Below are positions 25,597 to 34,413 of a stretch of DNA of 50,471 nt, in pieces; the stretch's first letter is position 1, and each line of letters starts with the position of its first letter. The notes under the pieces are model-generated. The model saw nothing but the letters and a program-made list of their open reading frames with translations, was not told the DNA's origin and searched no databases. The DNA comes from Acinetobacter johnsonii CIP 64.6 (GTDB lineage Bacteria; Pseudomonadota; Gammaproteobacteria; Pseudomonadales; Moraxellaceae), in assembly GCF_000368045.1 (NCBI RefSeq), contig NZ_KB849236.1, forward strand, positions 499,721 through 550,191, written 5' to 3'. The translations under genes and the position numbers were made by a program.

Positions 25597-26457
25597 ATGA
25601 AACAGGCAACCAGCGGCTGGGTAAACGGATTAATCGGTGTCGCTATTTTTGCGGGGTCTTTACCTGCAACACGGGTCGCCGTTGCCGATTTTAGCCCCAT
25701 CTTTTTAACCAGTGCACGGGCCACAATTGCAGCGTTATTAGGATTATTTTTTTTGGTGTTACTTCGCCAAGCACGCCCGACCGCTTCAAACATACCTGCA
25801 CTTGCAGTCAGTGCATTGGGCGTGGTCATCGGATTTCCACTCTTAACCGCTTTGGCCCTACAGCATGTAAGTTCTGCTCATTCCATCGTTTTCTTAGGAT
25901 TATTACCTATCAGTACTGCGATTTTTGCAGTTCTACGCGGGGGTGAACGGCCCAAGCCACTTTTTTGGTTGTTTTCAGTGCTAGGAGCTTTCTTTGTAGC
26001 AGGCTATGCTGCACTTGGAGAGACGAGTACTGCATGGAAAGGCGACCTATACATGCTGGCAGCCATTATTCTATGTGGTTTGGGCTATGCAGAAGGAGCA
26101 AAACTTTCGCGAACATTGGGCGGTTGGCAAGTCATTAGTTGGGCTTTACTACTCTCGTTACCTGTGATGTTCCCGATTGCATTATGGAGCGTGCCTGTTT
26201 CATTTCAGCATGTCAGTACAGCCGCATGGATGGGTTTGGCTTATGTTTCTGTCTTTAGCATGTTGCTGGGTTTCGTGTTCTGGTATCGAGGGTTAGCACA
26301 AGGTGGTATAGCCTCTGTTGGTCAACTGCAATTATTCCAACCCTTTATGGGACTTGCACTTGCCGCTTTATTACTACATGAAAGCGTGAGTTGGATGATG
26401 TTGGTCGTCACTTTGGCAGCCATTGTTTGTGTGGCTGGGGCGAGAAAATATGCTTGA
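25597..26457 (+). CDS. EamA/DMT-family exporter
   Basis: This 286-residue protein has about ten hydrophobic helices in two homologous EamA halves (about 5-135 and 150-285). Relatives of RhaT and YdcZ type export amino acids or other small metabolites. The divergent MocR gene suggests the substrate is a PLP-responsive compound such as an amino acid or vitamer; this is inference. ATG 25597 follows a purine-rich AAGAGAAT. Confidence 0.9.
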   Translation: MKQATSGWVNGLIGVAIFAGSLPATRVAVADFSPIFLTSARATIAALLGLFFLVLLRQARPTASNIPALAVSALGVVIGFPLLTALALQHVSSAHSIVFLGLLPISTAIFAVLRGGERPKPLFWLFSVLGAFFVAGYAALGETSTAWKGDLYMLAAIILCGLGYAEGAKLSRTLGGWQVISWALLLSLPVMFPIALWSVPVSFQHVSTAAWMGLAYVSVFSMLLGFVFWYRGLAQGGIASVGQLQLFQPFMGLALAALLLHESVSWMMLVVTLAAIVCVAGARKYA

Positions 26458-26867
26458 ACATACGACGCCTAATTTTATCTTGATGGAGTAAAAATTACGA
26501 ATGTCAGTCCTATCATCAAAGGTGTCATTTATCTTTGATGGTGGAATCATACTAAATACAATTTTTAAGTATCTATCTGTTATAAAAATCTGCTCTTGAT
26601 TATCTTCTGTTCATATGTAGTGATGTGTTTTGTATTCCTCGAATAAAATCTTGCTGTATAGCAACAATGCTGTATATAGTTTTAAACATAGACAGGTCAA
26701 GCGATGCTTAAATTCGCAGCATGCTGAGTGTTGATGATAAGTCTTAGGAAATCGAGAACGAAAAGATCACCGATGAGACGTCCTCTCCGTACAGGCGAGA
26801 CCTTAGTGAATAAAATTAAAATAGCGTGAAAATGGTATGGATTGCCAACAACCAAGATGGGAACAAG
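26458..26867. other. Upstream region of the Kef antiporter gene (410 bases)
   Basis: No gene is visible. There is a TTGCT-GTAT-AGCAA hairpin (about 26650-26663), a perfect 10-base palindrome CAGCATGCTG near 26718, and an imperfect GC-richer stem-loop between about 26777 and 26802. These may form a structured leader for the antiporter mRNA, but I recognise no known riboswitch. Confidence 0.35.
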
Positions 26868-28709
26868 ATGAGTGCAGAAGTAGATTCACTAGGACTGGTT
26901 GGGCCTGTTGTACTGTTGAGTGCAGCGGTCATTGCCGTCCCTATTTTTAAACGTATTGGTCTAGGTTCGATATTAGGCTACTTAATTGCTGGATTGATTA
27001 TTGGGCCGTTTGGTTTTGCCTTTTTTAACAATCCTACAGCCATCTTACATATTGCTGAACTAGGCATCGTGATGTATCTCTTTATCATCGGATTGGAGAT
27101 GCAGCCTTCGCACTTATGGAGTTTGCGGAAAGAAATTTTTGGCTTGGGCAGTTTGCAAATCCTTATTTCAGTCATTGCCTTAACGGGTATGGGCATGTTG
27201 TTTGGCTTTAGCTGGAAAACTGCGTTCATTGGAGCTGCGGGTTTTGTTCTGACGTCGACTGCGATTGTGATGCAATTGTTAAATGATCGTGGAGGGCTGC
27301 ATCAACGACGTGGTCAAAAGATCGTTGCGATCTTATTGTTTGAAGACTTATTGATCGTTCCCTTATTGGCATTGGTTGCATTTATGGCACCCAATCAAGT
27401 AGCGGAAAGCTCATCTATAGATTTACAAGGGATTGGTATTGGACTGTTGTCCATCGCTGGATTAATTGTTGCAGGGCATTGGTTACTCAATCCACTATTT
27501 AAAATTTTAGCTGCTGCTAAAGCACGTGAAGTGATGACTGCTGCGGCGTTGTTGGTGGTATTGGGCGCGGCATTGCTGATGCAACTCAGTGGTTTATCCA
27601 TGGCGCTGGGCGCATTTTTAGCGGGAGTGTTACTGTCCGAATCGACTTTTCGCCACCAAATTGAAGCAGATATTGAACCCTTTCGAAGCTTATTACTGGG
27701 CTTGTTCTTCTTGGGCGTCGGGATGTCTTTAGACTTGGTAGTGGTCAGACAAAATTGGCCGCTGATTGTCAGTGGTGTAATTGCGCTGATGTTGACCAAA
27801 GCGCTGATGATCTATGTAGTCGCGCGTTTGACCAAGAGTAATCATCCCGAAGCTTTAGATCGTGCATTACTGATGGCGCAGGGGGGCGAGTTTGCCTTTG
27901 TATTGTTTAGTGCCGCGACGACAGCTCAAATTATTGACAATACCATCAAGTCGAATTTAACCGCGATTGTCGTATTGTCTATGGTGCTAACGCCAATCAT
28001 CGGTGTGTTGTTTAAACGCTTTACCCTTGAACAGGATGAAAAGTCTCTCGATCAGGTCAGGGTTGCTGATGGCTTAACGGGTAAAGTGCTGATGATTGGT
28101 TTTGGTCGCTTTGGTCAAGTGGCCAGTCAGTTGTTATTGGCACGTAGTGTGGATGTGACCATTATAGATAATGACGTCAATATGATTCAGAACGCGGAAA
28201 AGTTTGGTTTTGATGTCTACTATGGCGATGGGTGTCGTTTAGATATTTTACATGCCTCAGGGGCAGATACCGCAGAAGCAATTTTAGTCTGTGTTGACCA
28301 CAAAGAAACGATTAATAAAATTGTAGAGTTGGTGAATGCTGAATTTCCTTTGGCTAAGCTGATTGTTCGTTCCTATGACCGTGAACATGCGCTGTATTTG
28401 TCTAAGAAAAATGTCAGTCTGATGGTTCGAGAAACCTTTGAGTCTGCATTGGCTTTAGGTCAAATGGCCTTGCAGCAATTGGGAGCAAGTCAGGATGAAA
28501 TTCAGCAGGTGAGTGAGGATATCCGAGCTTTAGATAATCAACGTTTTGAAACCGAAGTTGCCGCTGATGATGTCAAAGCGGGCATAGGTATACAATATAC
28601 GCAGCGTAACCCACGACCTACTGCACCCTTGATTAAGCCACAACATACGGGGCAGTTGTTAAATGATGCAGAACTAGACAAAACGAGTGAGGTAGATGAT
28701 AGAACTTAA
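26868..28709 (+). CDS. Kef-type cation:proton antiporter (CPA2)
   Basis: This 613-residue protein has an N-terminal Na/H-exchanger domain with about 12 helices (IGLGSILGYLIAGLIIGPFG; LFEDLLIVPLLAL) followed by an RCK_N domain (VLMIGFGRFGQVASQLLL) and a polar tail. KefB/KefC relatives exchange potassium for protons, often under glutathione-adduct control; no KefF/KefG partner is nearby. I chose ATG 26868 (MSAEVDSLGLVG), preceded by GGGA; GTG 26826 and ATG 26832 are upstream alternatives. A strong terminator follows. Confidence 0.92.
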   Translation: MSAEVDSLGLVGPVVLLSAAVIAVPIFKRIGLGSILGYLIAGLIIGPFGFAFFNNPTAILHIAELGIVMYLFIIGLEMQPSHLWSLRKEIFGLGSLQILISVIALTGMGMLFGFSWKTAFIGAAGFVLTSTAIVMQLLNDRGGLHQRRGQKIVAILLFEDLLIVPLLALVAFMAPNQVAESSSIDLQGIGIGLLSIAGLIVAGHWLLNPLFKILAAAKAREVMTAAALLVVLGAALLMQLSGLSMALGAFLAGVLLSESTFRHQIEADIEPFRSLLLGLFFLGVGMSLDLVVVRQNWPLIVSGVIALMLTKALMIYVVARLTKSNHPEALDRALLMAQGGEFAFVLFSAATTAQIIDNTIKSNLTAIVVLSMVLTPIIGVLFKRFTLEQDEKSLDQVRVADGLTGKVLMIGFGRFGQVASQLLLARSVDVTIIDNDVNMIQNAEKFGFDVYYGDGCRLDILHASGADTAEAILVCVDHKETINKIVELVNAEFPLAKLIVRSYDREHALYLSKKNVSLMVRETFESALALGQMALQQLGASQDEIQQVSEDIRALDNQRFETEVAADDVKAGIGIQYTQRNPRPTAPLIKPQHTGQLLNDAELDKTSEVDDRT

Positions 28710-28733
28710 AAATATAAGTTGAATCATCTTGCA

Positions 28734-28765
28734 TGAAAAGGCCTATTATAGGCCTTTTCATTTTT
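28734..28765 (+). terminator. Strong intrinsic terminator after the antiporter
   Basis: Perfect 12-bp arms (28734-28745 and 28749-28760) with a 3-base loop are followed by five T. Confidence 0.95.
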
Positions 28766-28827
28766 GAACAAATGGATCTGAAAGCACTGAATAATTTGGC
28801 TTAATTTTATATTTAATGAAAGTTATA

Positions 28828-30405
28828 TCAGTCTGATGATGTCGAACGGATACAATTTCGACCATCATTCTTGGCTTGATAGAGTTTTTGATCTGCCAAT
28901 TTAATCACCTTTTGAATATTTTCTGAGTCTTGAGGCCACGAGGCGATACCAATTGAAACCGTGATCGTTCCAATTGGGTCAATATAGCTTTGTGCTACTG
29001 TTTTACGAAGTCGTTCAGCTGCTATATAGGCAATCTTTGGATCTTCGTGCACCACAAAGACAATAAATTCTTCTCCACCGACACGGCAGCACACATCATG
29101 TTGACGAAAGTTGCTTTTCATATGTGACGCTAACTTTTTCAATACGTGATCACCTTGATCATGCCCATAGTTATCATTCACTGCTTTAAAGTGATCGATG
29201 TCCAATGTCAGTACCGAAAAAGGCGTATTGGTTGCTTCTAATTCATTTAAGAATAGTTTCATACCGCGGCGGTTATAAAGTCCCGTCAGCGGATCAGTAT
29301 TCACATGTTGTTTAAGCTCTGCAATTTCATCTTTAAAATGTTTGGAGCTAAGCAAGAGAGCGGTGCGAAAGCGTAAAGCCTCAAAATACCAAGGATTGAT
29401 GTTTTTAATGTCTTGATCAATATTTGGGCGCGTCAACATGCTGGCCATTTGTGCAAGCTTATTGAGTGGTGACGAAATCCAGTAAGAAAGTTTCCACACA
29501 AAAATGAACAAGAGTAAATAGAAACCGAGCATAGCCAGTGTTACTTTAACGATGATCGAGTTGGCTTGGCTTAATAACTCTAACGTCGGTTGTTGTGACA
29601 CCACAACCCAATTCACACTTGGAATTGCCGCAAACCCCGCAAGGTTTTCGATCCCTTTACTATTGACCAGTGCAATCTTTCCAGTGGGGTGGGAGGTAAT
29701 ATATTGCATTCCGGTATTATTTTTTAATGAGTCGCCAATGCGAGCTTTATCTGGATGGAAGATGATCTTATTTTTATTATCAACAACATAAGTATAACTT
29801 TTCTTATAAGAATAAGTGGTAGCTAACAGCTCACTCACCAAGTTTTCTTTATTCAAATAAATCGAGCCCGTGACGATACCGAGGAACTCATTTTTACGAT
29901 TAAAAATAGGCTGAGCAATCAGCACAATTAAATTGTTTGACAAGCCTTTGTATGGAGAGGAAATATAGATTTTCTTGAGCTTTAATGCTTCGGTAATACC
30001 TGGAGTTTTATATTGTTTTTTTTGATTAACATGTAAGGTCTCGGGTGAGTATTCCAAAATAAAAGCATTTTTATCGATAATCGTGATTGAGTTAAATTTT
30101 TGTGATTGACCTTTAAGACGCGTAACTTCAGCTTTTAAAACCTGTTGATTTGAGAAATCTTGACCAACAATTTGAGCACTATAGCGGAGCTCATTCAACA
30201 TACTTTCAAAATATTTGTCGGTACTAAATGCAATTTTTGAGGCATAGCGTTGATTGGCAGCTAAAGAGTTTTCGGTTAACTGCTCTTTGATGACATAATT
30301 CAGAACAAAAATTGAAATTAGAAACAAGCTTGAGACACAGCCAATAATTAAAATCAAAATAAGTTTTTGTAAATCTAAACTATGAAAAACAGATTTCTTG
30401 ATCAC
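28828..30405 (-). CDS. Membrane-bound diguanylate cyclase with Cache sensor
   Basis: This 525-residue signalling protein has a membrane helix (about 14-38), a periplasmic double-Cache sensor (about 40-280), a second helix (about 284-304) and a GGDEF domain (about 365-520). The active-site loop is GGEEF at 443-447, so it should make c-di-GMP from two GTP. An inhibitory I-site, RQHD (434-437), lies the standard five residues before the loop, which implies product feedback. It is monocistronic and divergent from the small membrane protein at 30730. The ligand of the sensor is unknown. Confidence 0.95.
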   Translation of the reverse strand: MIKKSVFHSLDLQKLILILIIGCVSSLFLISIFVLNYVIKEQLTENSLAANQRYASKIAFSTDKYFESMLNELRYSAQIVGQDFSNQQVLKAEVTRLKGQSQKFNSITIIDKNAFILEYSPETLHVNQKKQYKTPGITEALKLKKIYISSPYKGLSNNLIVLIAQPIFNRKNEFLGIVTGSIYLNKENLVSELLATTYSYKKSYTYVVDNKNKIIFHPDKARIGDSLKNNTGMQYITSHPTGKIALVNSKGIENLAGFAAIPSVNWVVVSQQPTLELLSQANSIIVKVTLAMLGFYLLLFIFVWKLSYWISSPLNKLAQMASMLTRPNIDQDIKNINPWYFEALRFRTALLLSSKHFKDEIAELKQHVNTDPLTGLYNRRGMKLFLNELEATNTPFSVLTLDIDHFKAVNDNYGHDQGDHVLKKLASHMKSNFRQHDVCCRVGGEEFIVFVVHEDPKIAYIAAERLRKTVAQSYIDPIGTITVSIGIASWPQDSENIQKVIKLADQKLYQAKNDGRNCIRSTSSD

Positions 30406-30729
30406 TCATTGCCCTCAAGACAAGAACAGATTTTTTAAAGTTTTGTTGTGACGCCTGTAGAAGCTCAATTCTCATGATTGAAATCAATCTGGGTGAAAAC
30501 TGTTCGAATTTGCTTGCTGGTATTTTTATAAGTATAGAGAATCTTCAGATTAATATATATGTAATTTTTCTATAAAAATTACATTAGTTTTCATTAAGAT
30601 AATATGAATAGTACACAATAGCGCATAATCAATCAAAAGCACTATTAAAGTTTAATGAAAACAACATTAAATTGACATGCCTAAACGTAATAATGAGCTC
30701 TTTATTATTTCGATCATTGGAGAACAAAC
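30406..30729. other. 324-base divergent spacer
   Basis: The spacer separates the cyclase from the 59-residue membrane protein. It carries a perfect 9-bp inverted repeat (30561-30569 and 30574-30582, loop CTAT) and is very AT-rich. A TTGACA at 30672-30677 has no well-spaced -10. I see nothing else. Confidence 0.5.
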
Positions 30730-30909
30730 ATGAATGTCTTTGGTATCGCATTGATCACTTTATTATCATTCATCGGGTTAGGAGCGCTCATTACCGGCTT
30801 CGTTGTGGGTGAAACATTCTTTATCGTGATTGCATTACTTTTATTTATTATGGCTTTTTTGGTTTGGTTAAGTATTAAAGATAAAGTTTCAAACCCTTTT
30901 AAAGATTAA
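30730..30909 (+). CDS. Small two-helix membrane protein (59 aa)
   Basis: A frame of 59 codons plus stop starts at ATG 30730, with GGAGA at 30719-30723, an excellent site at the right distance. The product has two hydrophobic segments (about 4-28 and 31-50) joined by GE, and ends with a charged KDKVSNPFKD tail. The good ribosome site, clean frame and membrane pattern make it a real gene. I recognise no family; holin-like or signalling small membrane proteins look similar. It diverges from the diguanylate cyclase. Confidence 0.75.
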   Translation: MNVFGIALITLLSFIGLGALITGFVVGETFFIVIALLLFIMAFLVWLSIKDKVSNPFKD

Positions 30910-31026
30910 GAATGTTGTGTTTGAGTGATTTTTATACTTTTACGATAGATCAATATTGATCAAGCTTAGATAGATGGATGTAGATGACGTTCTTTACATC
31001 TACTTAGTGTGTATATCATATGTAAT

Positions 31027-31044
31027 ACCAGCCCAAAGGCTGGT
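31027..31044. terminator. Hairpin between small membrane protein and DUF2171-like gene
   Basis: Perfect 7-bp arms (ACCAGCC and GGCTGGT) surround CAAA. A T run occurs on the plus strand only after a 10-base gap, so it is a modest terminator between convergent genes. Confidence 0.5.
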
Positions 31045-31064
31045 AGCTTTGCAGTTTTTTGAGT

Positions 31065-31295
31065 CTATGCTTCAATCCAATTATCTTTAATTTCTTGGGC
31101 ATCTTTGCTTAACATCACCTGATTTTCTCGAATTTCTCTCACCCATGCACTCGGGATAATATGGTGTTTGCCATCGCCATGTTTAGTCAGTTTGATCTCT
31201 TTACCTTCTATATGGTCAACATCTCCAACTTTAGTGCCACATACGGCAATTACACTAGAGTGTTCTTTAATGTCTGAAATATTAATCGTGGTCAT
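31065..31295 (-). CDS. DUF2171-like PRC-barrel-type protein
   Basis: This 76-residue protein reads INISDIKEHSSVIAVCGTKVGDVDHIEG and then a short acidic end, which matches the DUF2171 pattern of small beta-barrel proteins. Such proteins occur with stress genes, but no biochemical role is established. It is monocistronic. A clean ATG (31293-31295) follows a GAGG site. Confidence 0.8.
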   Translation of the reverse strand: MTTINISDIKEHSSVIAVCGTKVGDVDHIEGKEIKLTKHGDGKHHIIPSAWVREIRENQVMLSKDAQEIKDNWIEA

Positions 31296-31485
31296 GATGT
31301 ACCTCTATTTTACTCATCGAACAAAAACGAAGATTTACCCTAACCTAATTTCTCGTAGTCATGAGCTTTTTAAATACAACACCAACATATTATGTCTTAA
31401 AATTCACGAAGTATAAAAATTGTCAGTCTGTGTTTTATTTATAGAGTGCTAAGTTGATTAAATTATGCTGATGTTATTTTTATTT

Positions 31486-31944
31486 TCAATTCAGCCAACG
31501 TCTATTTACTGAGTTTCCAGCATTATTATAGTGGATAACTTTTGCATAATTACCTACGGCTATTGCATTATCAGGAATATCTTTGGTGACCACACTACCT
31601 GCACCGATGGTGGCATTATTGCCAATTTTAACATGGTCGATAATACAGACATTTGGGCCAATATATACATTGTCGCCAATTACAGCAGTCTGACGACCGC
31701 CATTGGCATCAATCGTTGTAAATTGTTATAGGTTGACATTGTTTCCAATCACAGTCGTTGGGTTGACAATCAAAGGTCCCCCATGACCGATGAACAAGCC
31801 ATAGTCAACTTTTGTGGTGCAGTGGATATCGATCCCGTATTTTTTCTTCTTATAATAAAAAATAGGGTAGGCCAGTTTGCCGATCCATGATTTTGAAGTC
31901 GAAAGACGTAACCAAACGCTAAAGTTAAAACCACGATTAAACAA
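31486..31944 (-). pseudogene. Serine acetyltransferase-type gene with in-frame TAA
   Basis: The left-handed beta-helix acyltransferase fold is clear: VDYGLFIGHGGPLIVNPTTVIGNNVNL, then a stop, then QFTTIDANGGRQTAVIGDN and IGPNVCIIDHVKIGNNATIGAGSVVTKDIP, all in one frame. The stop is TAA at 31726-31728; TCA to TAA would explain it. The frame ends at TGA 31486-31488. Joined length is at least 152 residues. The start is uncertain: the frame is open upstream to about 32005 without an ATG, so the 5' end may also be damaged. Relatives make O-acetylserine or acetylate surface sugars; no capsule genes lie here. Confidence 0.85.
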
Positions 31945-32156
31945 ATAAATTTTGAGGAATGAACTTAGTTTTGTATTTATAAATGACTCAAAATCAATTG
32001 AACTAACATGGAAAAGAACTCATAGGTTGAATGCGCGATTTTACGTGATTTGACGCTGAGATGTTATCTCGATTTTGCCTTTCAGTATGGTCTCTTATTT
32101 TTTAAAAATATCAATTGGCTTTTATTTGTACAGTTGTTTCGAAATGTCATGGGCTC

Positions 32157-32185
32157 TTGTCGAGAGTGAAAAATGCTTTTATATT
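32157..32185 (+). promoter_or_regulatory. Sigma-70-type promoter of the candidate sRNA
   Basis: TTGTCG (32157-32162) and TATATT (32180-32185) are separated by exactly 17 bases. No protein gene follows before the terminator at 32305, so the promoter would make a short RNA starting near 32192. Confidence 0.55.
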
Positions 32186-32191
32186 GTACTT

Positions 32192-32332
32192 ACAGTAGGT
32201 CGATAACTAAGACGCTACGATGTAGTTGGACGGATCAATGACAGCTCGTTGAGTTTGGAACGAAATGTTCAAACAATAAATCAGCACTAGCCTTCCAACA
32301 TAGAAAAGCTCGCAGCAATGCGAGCTTTTTTT
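32192..32332 (+). ncRNA. Candidate small RNA, about 140 nt
   Basis: The segment between a well-spaced promoter (32157-32185) and a perfect intrinsic terminator has no coding frame and folds into discrete hairpins. These are a CTAC-GAT-GTAG stem (32215-32225), a stem of GTTTG-AAC with GTT-CAAAC and one bulged G (32253-32261 with 32267-32274, loop GAAAT), and the terminator stem (32305-32314 with 32319-32328). A single-stranded TTGGACGGATC stretch (32226-32236) holds two GGA motifs. The layout is that of a free trans-acting sRNA. I recognise no named family; the partner and function are unknown. Confidence 0.55.
32305..32332 (+). terminator. Intrinsic terminator with no upstream protein gene
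   Basis: Perfect 10-bp arms (AAAGCTCGCA and TGCGAGCTTT) around GCAA are followed by T to 32332. The only transcript it can end on this strand is the candidate sRNA. Confidence 0.92.
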
Positions 32333-32523
32333 ATGTGAAAAAATATGACTATGTATCTCGGTTGTTAAGCATATTTGATTTAAGTTTATGATTTATAGTC
32401 CTGATTTTGAAAATATTTATATAAATTAACATTGCGATAAATTCTAACAACTCGAAGGGCGGTGTTGGAAAAAACTTGTGCTATAAGATTAAGCAGAGCT
32501 AAAAAAAGAAAAGGAAAATGACC

Positions 32524-32742
32524 ATGACTCAGCTTGTAGATGTAAAGGTAAAGGACCAGTACAGTCAAACGTATAATGTGAAGGCCCAGTTAAGGCAAGT
32601 ACCTGAAAATTCCGAAGCAGAACGTTTGGATCTGTTTAAACGAATTGAACATATCGTTGTCGATGGTGAAGTGATTCTGCCTAGTATTGAACTGTTATTT
32701 GAAAGTCGGCAAACGGAAAATATATACCGAGTTGTTGATTAA
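32524..32742 (+). CDS. Small conserved-looking soluble protein
   Basis: This 72-residue protein has charged, beta-rich sequence (VDVKVKDQYSQTYNVKAQLRQV ...). I do not recognise it. Two starts exist: ATG 32518 is only two bases after AAGGA, whereas ATG 32524 is eight bases after it, so I chose the latter. An extended -10-like TGTGCTATAAG lies at about 32477-32487. A strong terminator follows directly, so it is monocistronic. Confidence 0.75.
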   Translation: MTQLVDVKVKDQYSQTYNVKAQLRQVPENSEAERLDLFKRIEHIVVDGEVILPSIELLFESRQTENIYRVVD

Positions 32743-32751
32743 CCCTATTGA

Positions 32752-32781
32752 AAAAAAGCCCATGTTTCCATGGGCTTTTTT
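32752..32781 (+). terminator. Strong intrinsic terminator
   Basis: Twelve-base arms (AAAAAGCCCATG and CATGGGCTTTTT) around TTTC, with T rich on both sides, follow the 72-residue gene. Confidence 0.93.
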
Positions 32782-33049
32782 ATAAGCGATCTATGTCGAG
32801 TTAAGTGAGCCTATCGAAGAATATAAGGGATAAATTTTTTGAGCGATTATATTGAAGGTCATAAAGTGAAATTAGGATATCACTTCACACATAGTTCCTA
32901 TTTATCAAGCTGTTTGATGAATAGTTCGAGTAACCATTGTGCCAAAGTCTTAAAAATCGATTAAAGACATTAAGATTTATTGCCTGAAGAAAATATAAAA
33001 CTTGTAGTCTTTGAATCTTAACTAAGACTCAATTATTCGTTGAATTTAT
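32782..33049. other. Short non-coding gap
   Basis: This gap of 268 bases holds only a small AAGTGA/TCACTT hairpin near 32862-32886. I see no gene. Confidence 0.4.
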
Positions 33050-33625
33050 TTAAGCTGCCTGCAAACGCAACAGTGAGTGATTGATCTGTTGTAAGTGTTG
33101 GTTGAGTACTGCGGGTTCTATTCGACTTTCCTGCAAGGTCGTAATCCATTGCATTTGGCAGCGTTTGAGACTGTGTAAATCTGTCGCCGATTGAATTTGA
33201 AGAATAAGTTGTTTTGCCATTAAGCCACAATAACGTTGTAATAAGCTCATCATCAAATCGCGTGTTTCTTCAAAGCTATAGGCCTTAAGTGGTGGGGCTG
33301 GGCTTGGTGCAGGAGTCGGCACTGTACTGTCTAAATCTATTGGATTGACGTTATTTTGACTAATTTCTAGTACTGAGGTCGGTGGTTGAGGTTCCGATTG
33401 TATTGGGCTAGGGGCATGAGATGTTTGTGTAGAATGAATTAAACCTAATTCAATTAATTGTTCGAGGATTTCAGGCGTTGCGATTCGTTGTTTGAACTGG
33501 TCAGCCAATTGTTCAAAATCTTCTGTACCAATTAAAACCAATAGTCGTCTTTGACGTGCATTGAGTGGGATATGACGTTGTTGTAAAGCATCTAAACCCA
33601 ATGCTGTTTTTTGATAATGATTCAT
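33050..33625 (-). CDS. Uncharacterised three-part protein with Pro-rich linker
   Basis: This 191-residue protein has an N-terminal winged-helix-like domain (about 1-62; KTALGLDALQQRHIPLNARQRRLLVLIG) of a type seen in many proteobacterial unknowns. A Pro/Ser-rich linker follows (about 66-112, with PTPAPSPAPP), then a C-terminal all-helical domain (about 115-191) rich in Leu and Gln. No catalytic residues or membrane segments are visible. It is probably a regulatory or adaptor protein. It stands alone; the start at 33623-33625 is followed upstream by GGGGGAG. Confidence 0.7.
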   Translation of the reverse strand: MNHYQKTALGLDALQQRHIPLNARQRRLLVLIGTEDFEQLADQFKQRIATPEILEQLIELGLIHSTQTSHAPSPIQSEPQPPTSVLEISQNNVNPIDLDSTVPTPAPSPAPPLKAYSFEETRDLMMSLLQRYCGLMAKQLILQIQSATDLHSLKRCQMQWITTLQESRIEPAVLNQHLQQINHSLLRLQAA

Positions 33626-33714
33626 ACCTTAATTTACTCCCCCGAACAAATAAATTAAGGCTGAACATACAGGGCAAAAATTACAACAATATTAAGAATT
33701 TATGACAATACATT

Positions 33715-34413
33715 TTAGAGCGTTTTAATGCTCGTATTTTCTAAAGCTTTACGTAAATACGGATCGAGTTCATCTTGACGCATTAACCACTGAATATAGT
33801 CAGCAGGGAGTTCGGCAATCGCTGTTCCGCGATGCTTGCCAAAATTAATGATTCGCGGAATACGAGCATCTTCAGAGACAGCAAATAATTGCTCCATGCT
33901 GTTTATTTTTAATTGATGAACCACATGCATTAAAATATTGGCCGTTAAAATAATATCCATATCGGCACGATGGGCTTTTTTAATCATCTCACGGGCTTTT
34001 TCACTACCTTTGGAGATCATATAAATGAGTGCCGAAATATTGTGCGCTTCAGCATCAGGCCAGACCAAACGTGCAAGGGCGAGTGTACAAATCGCTTTAA
34101 TATGAGAAGTATCGACACCACATTTTTCGATAGCCCGAATATCATAATCAATATTATGACCAATGATGTACTGTGTTTCAGCAGGTAGTTTAAAGGTCGT
34201 ATAGTGAGGCTTCCCAACGAGGTCTGACTCTAAAATATGATGCACAGCCATCGCTGCGAATGAGATTGGTTCATCGACGGTATAGAGCTGATCAAATACT
34301 TGGCTTTTGTCTAGGCTTAATTTGCCATTTGCAATTTCAATCGGTGCATATGCAATCTCAATGGGTTGACCATTTAGGGTATGGGTTTCTGTGTCGAGAA
34401 TAATGGCTTGCAT
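33715..34413 (-). CDS. DEDD 3'-5' exonuclease with C-terminal DUF3820-like domain
   Basis: The 232-residue protein begins MQAIILDTET, the first DEDD motif (D7, E9), and then has GHNIDYDIRAI and HRADMD, the other acidic and His positions of DnaQ-like exonucleases. Its C-terminal segment INFGKHRGTAIAELPADYIQWL is a DUF3820-type domain, as in exonuclease X relatives. It should trim single-stranded DNA 3' ends. ATG 34411-34413 is preferred over 34419 because GGA lies eight bases upstream. It is monocistronic. Confidence 0.9.
   Translation of the reverse strand: MQAIILDTETHTLNGQPIEIAYAPIEIANGKLSLDKSQVFDQLYTVDEPISFAAMAVHHILESDLVGKPHYTTFKLPAETQYIIGHNIDYDIRAIEKCGVDTSHIKAICTLALARLVWPDAEAHNISALIYMISKGSEKAREMIKKAHRADMDIILTANILMHVVHQLKINSMEQLFAVSEDARIPRIINFGKHRGTAIAELPADYIQWLMRQDELDPYLRKALENTSIKTL

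Noticed and set aside
26777..26802. Known riboswitch before the Kef gene
   Set aside because: The stem is short with a bulge and mismatch and fits no riboswitch consensus I can recall.
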